Below, piece after piece: positions 42,092 through 49,945 of a stretch of DNA of 64,000 bases. How positions within the stretch are numbered: the stretch's first letter is position 1; the number at the start of each line of letters is the position of its first letter. The stretch spans positions 372,001-436,000 of the forward strand of contig NZ_JAKUJZ010000001.1 in assembly GCF_022436675.1 (NCBI RefSeq), written 5' to 3'. Both the position numbers and the translations under genes were made by a program. The stretch comes from Rheinheimera hassiensis. GTDB lineage: Bacteria; Pseudomonadota; Gammaproteobacteria; Enterobacterales; Alteromonadaceae. The notes under the pieces are model-generated. The model saw nothing but the letters and a program-made list of their open reading frames with translations. It searched no databases and had not been told where the DNA came from.

Positions 42092-44404
42092 GTGTTTACA
42101 CTTTTGTATCGCTTTTATCTGCTAATGGTACTGTCTGGCTTGCTGGCACTGCCCGTTTTGGCTCAGCAAAGCCCGCCCTGGCAACCTGAACCTTTACCGC
42201 CGCTGGTGCTATCAGATAGCGCCTCACAACTACCCGAACAGTATCAGGCTATCGCCGCGCAGTTGCTGGAAGTTGCCAACCCTTCACAACAACTGAGGTT
42301 ACTGTTGCTGTTAAATCAGAATGAGGCCGCCTTAAAACAGCTCTATATACTGCGCGCTGAACATCAGGCGCAGCGCAGCAATACCAACCCTTATGAGCAG
42401 ATCGCTTTTGAATTGCTGGCGCAGGCCCGGCTAAAGGTAAACGCCACAGAGCAAAAGCTGGAGAACGCCTTCGCCGACGGTTTCTCCAGCTACATCGGCA
42501 CACTGTCTGATGCCGATGCCCATCTGGCTAGCCGCTTTGCTACCCGCAGTATTGCGGCAGACTTAAGCTATTTACAATTTGTGCGACAGAAATTGGCATC
42601 TGCTGCAACAGGCGCTGAGTTGCCATTTAACCGGCAACACCCGGCGCAACGTGATCTGTGGCTGCAGTTCTTCAGTGCCTATGCTGACTATTATTTGCAT
42701 GCACAGGTGCTGCAACTGGCCGCCGTACCGCTGCAGCTAGACAGGCAGAACCGCTACCACATAGATACCAGGGTAATGATTCGCACCGCCGAAGGCATTG
42801 AGCTTTCTGCCATGGTCGTGCGTAACAAAAAGCACAATACGCCATTACCAGCTATTTTAAGCGCCAGTATTTACGCCGACGAGGCCGGTAATTTACAGCA
42901 TGCCATTGCGGCGGCAGCACGAGGTTATGTTGGTGTGGTGTCGGATTCACGCGGCAAAAGGCATAGTACTGCAGCCATAACGCCGTACGAGAACGAAAGC
43001 CAGGATGTTAGCGCCGTTATCAACTGGATTAGCCAACAACCATGGTGCGATGGCCAGGTTGCCATGTATGGTGGCAGCTACCTTGGTTTTACCCAGTGGG
43101 CCGCCGCCAAAATACTACCGGCGGCACTGAAAACCATAGTACCGGCAGCAGCGGCCATTCCCGGTCAGGGCCTGCCAATGGAAAATAATATTTTTCTCAA
43201 TGCCAATTATGCCTGGCCATTTTTTGTCAGTAATGCCCGCTATAACGATGATGCAGCCTATGAAGCACAGGACTGGTTTGCCATTAACCAGCAGTGGTAC
43301 CAAAGTGGCAGTCCTTATCGCGATTTTGACCAGATTGCTGGCCAGGCCAACCCGTGGTTACAAAAATGGTTGCGCCATCCGTCTTTTGACAGCTACTGGC
43401 AAAACTTGATCCCAACCGCTGAGCAATATACCCGCTTAGCTATTCCGGTATTAAGTATTACCGGCTACTACGATGACGGCCAGATTTCGGCGCTGCAGTA
43501 TGTGCGCGACCACAGCCGGCACCGGCCGCAAGCGGAACATTATCTGGTGATTGGGCCTTATGATCACTTCGGTGCCCAGCATGGTTCCAACACTATGCTG
43601 CGCGGCTATAAACTTGATGCTGTAGCCCACTTAGATTTGCTGGCGCTGACTTTCGGCTGGTTTGACTATGTGCTTAAAGGCAAAGCCAAGCCGGCGTTAC
43701 TCAAAGATAAAATAACTTATCAATTGATGGATGATAACAGCTGGCACTATGCTGCCTCATTAACGGCGCTGGAGCAGCAAAAGCACAGGTTATATTTTGC
43801 GCCGCCAGCCGCTGATGGCTCTTATCAATTACAACCCAAGGCCCCGGACATTGCCGTAATAGCAGAGCAACGCATTGATTTTAAAGACAGAAGCCAGAGT
43901 TACAACCAACATTATTATCCCAGCCCGATAGTGCAGCCCGCTTTTGTGCCAGAGAATGGTTTGCAGTTACTAAGCGAACCGTTAGCAGAGGATATGGCAC
44001 TGGCTGGTGCCTTCAGTGGCGAGCTGATACTGCGGCTGAATAAAAAAGATGTCGACCTGGGCTTAACCTTGTATGAGGTAAAGCCTGATGGACAATACTT
44101 CCATTTAAGTTATTTTCTTGGCCGCGCCAGCTATGCCAAAGACCCAACCCGCAGGCAACTGCTGATACCCGGCCAAGCAGAACATATGCCTTTCAGCCGT
44201 AGCAGAATGGTTGGCAAAAAAATTAGCAAAGGCAGCCGCCTGCTGCTACTGGCAAACGTTAACTACAATGGTTTTGCGCAGATAAACTATGGCACTGGAA
44301 CCGATGTCAGTGACGAATCGATACAGGATGCAGCAGAGCCGCTGCAACTGACATGGCTTAGCGGCAGCTATATTGATTTACCACTGCGGCCAATGGCCAG
44401 ATAA
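42092..44404 (+). CDS. Exported CocE/NonD-type (S15) acyl hydrolase or peptidase
   Basis: A 770-aa protein that starts with GTG at 42092, after AAGGAG. The signal peptide ends LPVLAQ. A helical N-terminal region (about 30-225) is followed by the alpha/beta-hydrolase domain with Ser329 in MYGGSYLG, an Asp in GYYDDGQ and a His in GPYDHFGAQ. A C-terminal X-Pro dipeptidyl-peptidase-type jelly roll ends the protein. This architecture fits the CocE/NonD family (X-Pro dipeptidyl peptidases, cocaine esterase, glutaryl-7-ACA acylase), acting in the periplasm or outside. Substrate is unknown, but peptide degradation is likely. Confidence 0.85.
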   Translation: MFTLLYRFYLLMVLSGLLALPVLAQQSPPWQPEPLPPLVLSDSASQLPEQYQAIAAQLLEVANPSQQLRLLLLLNQNEAALKQLYILRAEHQAQRSNTNPYEQIAFELLAQARLKVNATEQKLENAFADGFSSYIGTLSDADAHLASRFATRSIAADLSYLQFVRQKLASAATGAELPFNRQHPAQRDLWLQFFSAYADYYLHAQVLQLAAVPLQLDRQNRYHIDTRVMIRTAEGIELSAMVVRNKKHNTPLPAILSASIYADEAGNLQHAIAAAARGYVGVVSDSRGKRHSTAAITPYENESQDVSAVINWISQQPWCDGQVAMYGGSYLGFTQWAAAKILPAALKTIVPAAAAIPGQGLPMENNIFLNANYAWPFFVSNARYNDDAAYEAQDWFAINQQWYQSGSPYRDFDQIAGQANPWLQKWLRHPSFDSYWQNLIPTAEQYTRLAIPVLSITGYYDDGQISALQYVRDHSRHRPQAEHYLVIGPYDHFGAQHGSNTMLRGYKLDAVAHLDLLALTFGWFDYVLKGKAKPALLKDKITYQLMDDNSWHYAASLTALEQQKHRLYFAPPAADGSYQLQPKAPDIAVIAEQRIDFKDRSQSYNQHYYPSPIVQPAFVPENGLQLLSEPLAEDMALAGAFSGELILRLNKKDVDLGLTLYEVKPDGQYFHLSYFLGRASYAKDPTRRQLLIPGQAEHMPFSRSRMVGKKISKGSRLLLLANVNYNGFAQINYGTGTDVSDESIQDAAEPLQLTWLSGSYIDLPLRPMAR

Positions 44405-44450
44405 ACCAGCTGTTACCCGGACTGATCGCAGCAATTCGGCGATACTGCGG

Positions 44451-44792
44451 TCAGTCATCCCGTGTCAGCACTTCCAGCAGCTCAATCTCAAAAATAAGAT
44501 TACTGTTGGGCGGGATCATAGTGCCTATCTGGCGCTCGCCATACGCCAGAACCGACGGCACCCAAAGCTTACGCTTACCACCGGTTTTCATACCCTTAAG
44601 GCCCAGTATCCAGCCCTGGATCACGCGGTTATTGCTCAGCACTATCTGAAACGGCTCACCGCGTTTGTAAGATGAATCAAACTCAGTGCCATCTTCCAGC
44701 CAGCCGCGGTAATGCGCAGTGATCAGCGCCCCACGCTCAGCGGCTTTGCCGGTGCCTTCGATAATATCTTCAATTTTTACTTCGGGTTGCAT
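44451..44792 (-). CDS. FKBP-type peptidyl-prolyl cis-trans isomerase
   Basis: A single FKBP domain of 113 aa without a signal peptide, so cytoplasmic. It shows GTGKAAERGALITAHYRGWLEDGTEFDSSYKRGEPF, VIQGWILGLKGMKTGGKRKLWVP, AYGERQIGTMIPPNSNLIFEIELLEV. All the usual pocket aromatics and the P-N-S/T-L-IFEIELL end are present. It speeds proline isomerisation during folding. It converges with the hydrolase gene and is a single-gene unit. Confidence 0.93.
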   Translation of the reverse strand: MQPEVKIEDIIEGTGKAAERGALITAHYRGWLEDGTEFDSSYKRGEPFQIVLSNNRVIQGWILGLKGMKTGGKRKLWVPSVLAYGERQIGTMIPPNSNLIFEIELLEVLTRDD

Positions 44793-45000
44793 CGGTTAGT
44801 CTTCAGACAGGATAAATACCGGCATTATAGCGGCGTAACAGACATAAAAGTAAGTTGAGATCAGACAGCCGCTGTTCTAACACCCGGTAATATCTTACTT
44901 ACTGATGTACCAAAAAAGTGCTTTGCTTTTTCTCCGCCTTGGCTTAGGTTAAAGCTATAAAACAATAAAGGACTACCTGCCGCAGTAGGAAAAGGAAGTT

Positions 45001-45534
45001 ATGACCAGCCGTGCCTACGCTATTTTTGAAACCGGAATGCAGGATGTCGCCAAGCTGATACAGCTGTTCGACAATCTGGAGTCGCCAGAGCAACGCCAGC
45101 AGTACGAAGTGCTGAAACGCGCAGCGTTAGTGATGACCACCACAGCATGGGAGAGTTATATCGAGACCTTCCTGCATGAGTTACTGATAAAAAAGATCAA
45201 CGGTATTCAGGGTAGTTTTGCCGGTGACTTTATTCAGCAAAAGTTTGAAGCCGAAATTAAAAGACTGAATAACCCCAGTGGCGATAAGGTGCGACAACTC
45301 TCTAAAGAGTTTTTGCGGTGTGATATTACTGAATATTGGAAATGGGCCAACACCGAGCCTGCGCAGGCGCGCCAGCAACTAAATCACTGGTTGTCCAAAC
45401 GCGGCGATGCAGTACATAGCGCCTGCGAAAGTGACAATCCACAAAAAGCACATCTGGTGAAAAAAGAAGATTTGGATAAAGCCGTCAGATTTTTCAGGGA
45501 GTTGGTGAAGATTACTGATGGGATCAGCGTTTAA
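45001..45534 (+). CDS. HEPN-domain protein, RiboL-PSP-HEPN-like
   Basis: A 177-aa all-helical protein. The segment LKRAALVMTTTAWESYIETFLHELL (about 38-62) resembles the first helices of the RiboL-PSP/MAE_28990-type HEPN families. The ribonuclease motif R-x4-H is present at Arg134-His139 (KRGDAVH). Many HEPN proteins are RNases in toxin-antitoxin, abortive-infection or anti-phage systems. Its stop overlaps the next start as TAATG, so it is coupled to a membrane protein with pentapeptide-like repeats. Base composition is similar to the host. No antitoxin or nucleotidyltransferase partner is seen. Assignment rests on motif and fold pattern. Confidence 0.68.
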   Translation: MTSRAYAIFETGMQDVAKLIQLFDNLESPEQRQQYEVLKRAALVMTTTAWESYIETFLHELLIKKINGIQGSFAGDFIQQKFEAEIKRLNNPSGDKVRQLSKEFLRCDITEYWKWANTEPAQARQQLNHWLSKRGDAVHSACESDNPQKAHLVKKEDLDKAVRFFRELVKITDGISV

Positions 45535-47198
45535 TGCCAACATCAATTCCAAATATGAGAAGTGTGACATTAAGTCTGGAAAAGACGCTAGATCTATATC
45601 TTGAAGGACCTGACTCATGGAATCAATTTGTTGATAGCTACGATGAAATTCACTTTAATTTCTCAAAAGTCCAATGGCCACATTATCAAATGCGGCTGGA
45701 TGCTCTAAATATTAAACAAGGTTTGAAAAATAGCGTTATTAGCTTCAAAGGGTATTGTTTTAAATCTGGAAATCTGGATTTTTCAGGAACAGATTTTGGT
45801 GCAAGGTCATTGGATTTTTCTAATCTTGACTTGAAAAATACATCATTAACGCTAGCTGATATTGTACTACATGGCCCTTCCATTAACATTTCAAACTTAA
45901 AAATTGGTGTCGGAACAATACATCTGAGCGGGTCACGAATCGGAGGCCATGACCGTAGAACTGATTTGATGGCGACAAATATTTCTATTTCCCTCGGAGA
46001 TTTACTGTGTCGGGATATGGTTTTCGGCAAAGGTGATATCAACTTCAGTGGCTTGCAGCTCAACCAAGGGGCTGCGGATTTTTCAGGCACAGTATTTCGT
46101 GATGGCGATTTCTCCCTATCCAGAGCACAAATAAAAGGAGATATTGTTGATTTTAAAGGTAGTAAATTCGGAGCTGGAAGCAAATTTTTTAGCCAGTGCA
46201 CATTTGAAGTCGCACAGGTTTCTTTCTCATCAGTCGATTTTGGAACTGATAATTTAGATTTTCATGGTTGCAACTATTCTAAAGTTAGCGACTCAGTGAA
46301 CTTCAGATATTTGAAAACAAGTGGCTATAGCGCGCTCTTTAGCATGTCCACTTTTGCAAAAATAACTATAGATTTTTCATACTCGGCTTTTGATTGCAAG
46401 ATAGTAGATTTCAGTGAATTAGATCTTGCCGATGGGAATTACATTTTTGAGTCCTGCGAATTCTCTGGCCGAGCATCCTTCTCTGACCGAGCACAACAAA
46501 AATCTCAAGCAAAGAAGTTTTCATTCCGAAAGTCATTATTTCACAGCACACTTGATGTTAGCTGGGTAACCACCGAAGATATCATTGACTTAAGAGAAAC
46601 AAAGTTGGCAACTCACACCACCCTTGATAATTTAGGTTTTACACTGCACCGTACTCGGGCTGTCAAATATCTTCCTGGAACGCTAAAAACCAATTCAAAA
46701 GCGGCCGCATCTAAGTTACGTCGTTTAAAAGAAATTGCCGAAACGAATAAGAATCACACTGCAGCGTTACGATTTCATGCTGCTGAAATGCGCGCCAGAA
46801 GATGGAATGACATGCCAAAATTGTCGTCCATTCTTGATGCTGCTTTTTCTATGCTTAGTAATTATGGACAAAGTATTCTCCGACCGTTTATTGCCTGGGG
46901 AATTCTGGTACTTGGATTTGGTGTTGTGTATTCAGTTATCGCGCAAAAAGATTTATTAGCACGGAGCTTTTCAGATACCTTTTCTCAGGCTAATTTCGCT
47001 GATGGTTTTCTGTACTCGCTTGTTCAAACATTGCCGGTTTTCCCAATAAGTCGATCTCTTCAACAGAATTTATATACCGCGTTAAACGTGGGACATTCAT
47101 CAACACTGTTTTCATCACTTACAATAGTTCAAAATTTACTTGGCGTGATTTTCTTGTTTTTAATTGGCCTCGGTTTGAGAAATAGATTCCGACTTTAA
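45534..47198 (+). CDS. Pentapeptide-type beta-helix protein with C-terminal two-helix channel-like domain
   Basis: A 554-aa protein, much more AT-rich than its neighbours, which suggests transfer. Residues about 60-310 form a quasi-repeat with FSG/DFS/FG units every 10-11 residues (DFSGTDFGARSLDFSN, INFSGLQLNQGAADFSG, VDFKGSKFGAGSKFF), as in right-handed quadrilateral beta-helices. A helical linker follows (RLKEIAETNKNHTAALRFHAAEMRARRW), common in pentapeptide proteins. Then come a membrane helix (about 452-471), a short pore-like segment (about 491-507, FLYSLVQTLPVFPIS) and a final helix (about 529-548). This resembles Ion_trans_2-type channels without a clear TVGYG filter. It is coupled to the HEPN gene by a one-base overlap. 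Confidence 0.7.
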   Translation: MPTSIPNMRSVTLSLEKTLDLYLEGPDSWNQFVDSYDEIHFNFSKVQWPHYQMRLDALNIKQGLKNSVISFKGYCFKSGNLDFSGTDFGARSLDFSNLDLKNTSLTLADIVLHGPSINISNLKIGVGTIHLSGSRIGGHDRRTDLMATNISISLGDLLCRDMVFGKGDINFSGLQLNQGAADFSGTVFRDGDFSLSRAQIKGDIVDFKGSKFGAGSKFFSQCTFEVAQVSFSSVDFGTDNLDFHGCNYSKVSDSVNFRYLKTSGYSALFSMSTFAKITIDFSYSAFDCKIVDFSELDLADGNYIFESCEFSGRASFSDRAQQKSQAKKFSFRKSLFHSTLDVSWVTTEDIIDLRETKLATHTTLDNLGFTLHRTRAVKYLPGTLKTNSKAAASKLRRLKEIAETNKNHTAALRFHAAEMRARRWNDMPKLSSILDAAFSMLSNYGQSILRPFIAWGILVLGFGVVYSVIAQKDLLARSFSDTFSQANFADGFLYSLVQTLPVFPISRSLQQNLYTALNVGHSSTLFSSLTIVQNLLGVIFLFLIGLGLRNRFRL

Positions 47199-47268
47199 GA
47201 AAGAGGAGTATCACCTGTCCATTGCGATTAACCGGACTGAAAGCTGGTTATCAATTAAAAGTTCACTC

Positions 47269-47457
47269 TTACTCAGGCAAGCCGTATTTTTGCCGGATTT
47301 CCTGCACAGATTGCAACTTGCCCTGTTCGCTGTCACGTAAACCATTCTCTATCGCCTGGTGTACGTAAATTTGCTCCATCAGGTCGTCCCAGGTGGCATC
47401 AGCGGGCAATGTATCTATCAGTTTATGGGCTTCATCTTTTCTTAACGGGCTTGGCAT
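47269..47457 (-). CDS. Small antitoxin-like protein, orphan
   Basis: A 62-aa acidic helical protein with a good GGAG site 8 bases ahead of ATG. The sequence LIDTLPADATWDDLMEQIYVHQAIENGLRDSEQGKL, then EIRQKYGL, matches a common small family that often precedes RelE/ParE-type toxin genes. No toxin-sized frame lies on either side (69 bases to one gene, 53 to the other), so it is an orphan or the toxin was lost. Role is inferred. Confidence 0.7.
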   Translation of the reverse strand: MPSPLRKDEAHKLIDTLPADATWDDLMEQIYVHQAIENGLRDSEQGKLQSVQEIRQKYGLPE

Positions 47458-47510
47458 GGTTGCATCTCCTTCAACGCAGTAATTGTTGGCCGGATGCGGG
47501 TGAAAAGCAA

Positions 47511-47720
47511 TTAAAAAGCAGCGGTATGTTGGTTAGTGTAACGGCTTACCAAAACAACAAGGGCGTAATCTTTTGAATTACGCCCTTTTCGGTTGTAGGA
47601 GCCTTTGCCCTTTTTCGCCTTTACCACCCTGGTTTGAAACAACTTACTGGTGACTAAGGCCTTTATCGCATTATCGCGGATCTCGCCGCGGCCATGCTCG
47701 AACGCCGCTGGTTTGTTCAT
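47511..47720 (-). CDS. arfA: Alternative ribosome-rescue factor A
   Basis: A 69-aa frame from the ATG at 47720, with GGAG 9 bases upstream; a longer frame from 47762 lacks support. The core GEIRDNAIKALVTSKLFQTRVVKAKKGKGSYNRKGR matches ArfA, including the KKGKGSY-RKG motif that enters the ribosome's mRNA channel. ArfA recruits RF2 to ribosomes stalled on messages lacking a stop codon, as a backup for tmRNA. A terminator-like hairpin lies inside the frame at the RKGRNSKDYAL codons, so most messages should end before the stop. That is the known E. coli design that makes ArfA supply depend on tmRNA failure. The active protein is probably about 53-55 aa. Confidence 0.9.
   Translation of the reverse strand: MNKPAAFEHGRGEIRDNAIKALVTSKLFQTRVVKAKKGKGSYNRKGRNSKDYALVVLVSRYTNQHTAAF
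47549..47585 (-). terminator. Hairpin terminator inside arfA
   Basis: GGGCGTAAT (47561-47569) and ATTACGCCC (47577-47585) form a perfect 9-bp stem with a 7-nt loop. In the arfA direction it is followed by T-rich TTGTTGTTTTGG. It lies before the stop codon, so termination or cleavage here yields a non-stop mRNA. Confidence 0.8.
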
Positions 47721-47881
47721 CTTTTTACTCCTGATTAAAAAACGCGCACAGTGTAACCGCAAGCTTTGGCCTGAGCAACGGCAATAAGTTCCAGCGCTAG
47801 CTATGTTTAATCACGGCAAAAACTGAGGGGCTATACTGAAGTGGTACCAGCATCTTTTAAACCCGTTTAAAGGAGCAGCAG

Positions 47882-48613
47882 ATGACTAAACAAGCGACCT
47901 TATACCGGATGGAAACAGACGAGCATATTTGCCCTTTTGGTCTGAAGTCCAAAGACTTATTGCAACGTCAGGGTTATAGCGTGTCAGATCACAAGCTGAC
48001 ATCGCGCGAAGAAACAGATCGTTTTAAGCAACAGCACCAAGTGGAAACGACACCGCAAACCTTTATTGATGATAAGCGCATTGGCGGGTATGACGCGTTG
48101 CGACAGTATTTTAATATGGGCAAGGCCGGACAACAGGGCACCACCTATACACCGGTGATAACCATTTTTGCCATTGCTTTACTGACAGCGCTGGCGGTGG
48201 TATTTGCTGATAATCAGACTGCTGGCGTGATGCAGGTTATAGAGCTTTTTGTGGCATTGACGATGGTGATGTTAGCAGTACAGAAGCTGCGCGACCTGTA
48301 TACCTTTTCCAATTCGTTTATTACTTACGATTTACTGGCGATGAAAATGATCCCGTACGCTTATGTCTATCCATTTCTGGAGGCCTATGCCGGTCTTGGC
48401 ATGATTGCAGGTTTATCTGCCATTCTGGTAGCACCGGTATCAATCTTTATTGGTACTGTGGGCGCTATATCAGTGATTAAAGCCGTTTATATTGATAAGC
48501 GTGAATTAACCTGCGCCTGCGTTGGCGGCGACAGCAAGGTACCGCTGGGGTTTGTCTCGCTAACTGAAAACCTGATTATGCTGGCCGCCGGGGTATGGAT
48601 GTTTGTGCGTTAA
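47882..48613 (+). CDS. Glutaredoxin-MauE fusion membrane protein
   Basis: A 243-aa protein preceded by AAAGGAG. Residues about 1-75 are a glutaredoxin domain with CPFG (17-20) in place of CPYC, plus TTPQTFIDDKRIGGYDAL, the glutathione-binding segment. The remaining part has four to five membrane helices of the MauE/DoxX-like type (about 88-108, 115-133, 155-200, 222-242), with a conserved-looking ELTCACVGGD loop. MauE-like proteins help form disulphides or move electrons across the membrane. With only one active cysteine in the glutaredoxin, a monothiol mechanism or pairing with the CAC cysteines is likely. It is a single-gene unit. Confidence 0.82.
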   Translation: MTKQATLYRMETDEHICPFGLKSKDLLQRQGYSVSDHKLTSREETDRFKQQHQVETTPQTFIDDKRIGGYDALRQYFNMGKAGQQGTTYTPVITIFAIALLTALAVVFADNQTAGVMQVIELFVALTMVMLAVQKLRDLYTFSNSFITYDLLAMKMIPYAYVYPFLEAYAGLGMIAGLSAILVAPVSIFIGTVGAISVIKAVYIDKRELTCACVGGDSKVPLGFVSLTENLIMLAAGVWMFVR

Positions 48614-48618
48614 TTGGC

Positions 48619-49104
48619 TTACCATAACGTTTGCTTCGACACTGCCAGCCACATAATTACCAACACTGTAAGCGGCAGAGTGATCAGTGCCAGGTTGGTA
48701 AAGCCTTTATGGTAGAAACTAATCATCGCCTGCTCGCGCTGACTTAGCGCAGTGCCTCTGCTGCGCTTTTCGGTCAGTTTTTTCACCTTCCAGTTACCCA
48801 GCCAAATATCGACAATTTCCAACGGCACTATAAGTAACAGCACCAGCCACAGCTTTTGTTGCAACCAGGGCATGGCAATAAAACCGTAATGAAATGCCAT
48901 AGCCGCGCCGCTTAGCAACAGGCTACACAGTGCAATATGTTCCAGCGTAATAGTCCAGAAAAACACCCGGTATACTTTGGCAGTAGCAGGCGACAGCTCG
49001 CCTTCCTGCTGTTGCATATAACGCAGTACCAACCAGGAGCCAATGGCGGGGCCTAGCCACATAATCAGTGAACCTAAGTGCAATACTTTAAGCGCAGCGT
49101 ACAC
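48619..49104 (-). CDS. DUF2269-like integral membrane protein
   Basis: I place the start at the GTG at 49104, because GGGGAGG lies 5 bases ahead and the first helix begins (M)YAALKVLHLGSLIMWLGPAIGSWLV; this gives 161 aa. It overlaps the end of the upstream membrane protein gene by 17 bases. Four hydrophobic helices are seen, with histidines in the first (LKVLHLG) and second (LEHIAL). The pattern resembles the DUF2269 or CopD-like group. Function is unknown. Confidence 0.6.
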   Translation of the reverse strand: MYAALKVLHLGSLIMWLGPAIGSWLVLRYMQQQEGELSPATAKVYRVFFWTITLEHIALCSLLLSGAAMAFHYGFIAMPWLQQKLWLVLLLIVPLEIVDIWLGNWKVKKLTEKRSRGTALSQREQAMISFYHKGFTNLALITLPLTVLVIMWLAVSKQTLW

Positions 49105-49738
49105 GTTGGCCTCCCCATAATTTCCATGCAATAAGCACAAACCACAGCGTGCTTAACGCCATACTGCCGGCGGTAAAATACTCGGCCAGTTTTAGTTGTT
49201 GCAAGGCGATGCTAACGGATAACCCCAACCCCAGCAGCCAGGCTACTATACCCGGATACAGCCACAGCTTAAGCGCAGGTTGCTGCTTTAACAGCGCCAG
49301 CGTTAACAACATACCACCCAGGTTATACAAACCATTACCGAGAAAGCCGGTCAGGTGCATGGCCAGGTTATCGATAAACTGCAGCAAGGCAATATCGGTA
49401 ACCGCGACTTGTGGCATGGCAAAGGCATACAGCGTTTCGGCTATCAGATCCGGTGCAATGCCCAACGCCACCAGCAAAACGCCGTACTGGCGTGCAGCAC
49501 CCGGTTGCAGTTCCGTTGACAGCATCACCGCAAACGCCAGCAGGCTCAGCGCGGCGGCCATCCAGCTTAGCCAGCCCCATTGCCATAACGTCAGGTTAGC
49601 GTTGATATAAGCCAGCCGGGTGGCTAAATCATCGCCTACCGGCAACCCCGGCCGCATCGGGCCGTTCATCATTAAGCAGGCAATAAAGATCAGCAGTGCA
49701 ATCAATAAGGTAGTGTAAAAATAATACGGTTTTGGCAT
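49088..49738 (-). CDS. Integral membrane protein of unknown function
   Basis: About 216 aa from the ATG at 49738; a GTG 66 bases further upstream is possible but adds a poorly fitting leader. Six or so hydrophobic helices are visible (for example YYFYTTLLIALLIFIACLM, GWLSWMAAALSLLAFAVML, LYPGIVAWLLGLGLSVSIAL, GSMALSTLWFVLIAWKLW). Loops are short and I see no catalytic motif. It is translationally coupled to the following DUF2269-like gene, so the two may form one complex. Confidence 0.6.
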   Translation of the reverse strand: MPKPYYFYTTLLIALLIFIACLMMNGPMRPGLPVGDDLATRLAYINANLTLWQWGWLSWMAAALSLLAFAVMLSTELQPGAARQYGVLLVALGIAPDLIAETLYAFAMPQVAVTDIALLQFIDNLAMHLTGFLGNGLYNLGGMLLTLALLKQQPALKLWLYPGIVAWLLGLGLSVSIALQQLKLAEYFTAGSMALSTLWFVLIAWKLWGGQRVRCA

Positions 49739-49945
49739 CTTTATTCGCTCGATACTTCTAAATAAGCATAATAACTGCGGCAGAGAAAAACTCCATAGCT
49801 TCACGTGGAGTTAAATCATTTTGCAACCAAAAAAACAAACATCAAAAATACATATAAGTGATAATTTTATGATATTTTACTCTTTTTATTTAATTTAATT
49901 TTCTCATATGGAAACATTCGACGGCTTACAATATAGGAGATAAGC

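Noticed and set aside
45686..46201. Minus-strand frame of 171 codons opposite the beta-helix gene
   Set aside because: Shadow created by the repeated FSG/DFS codons on the other strand.
45534..47198. Internal quasi-repeats of the beta-helix gene considered as a DNA repeat array
   Set aside because: The periodicity is at protein level (10-11 residues) and the DNA is too diverged between units to be a tandem array.
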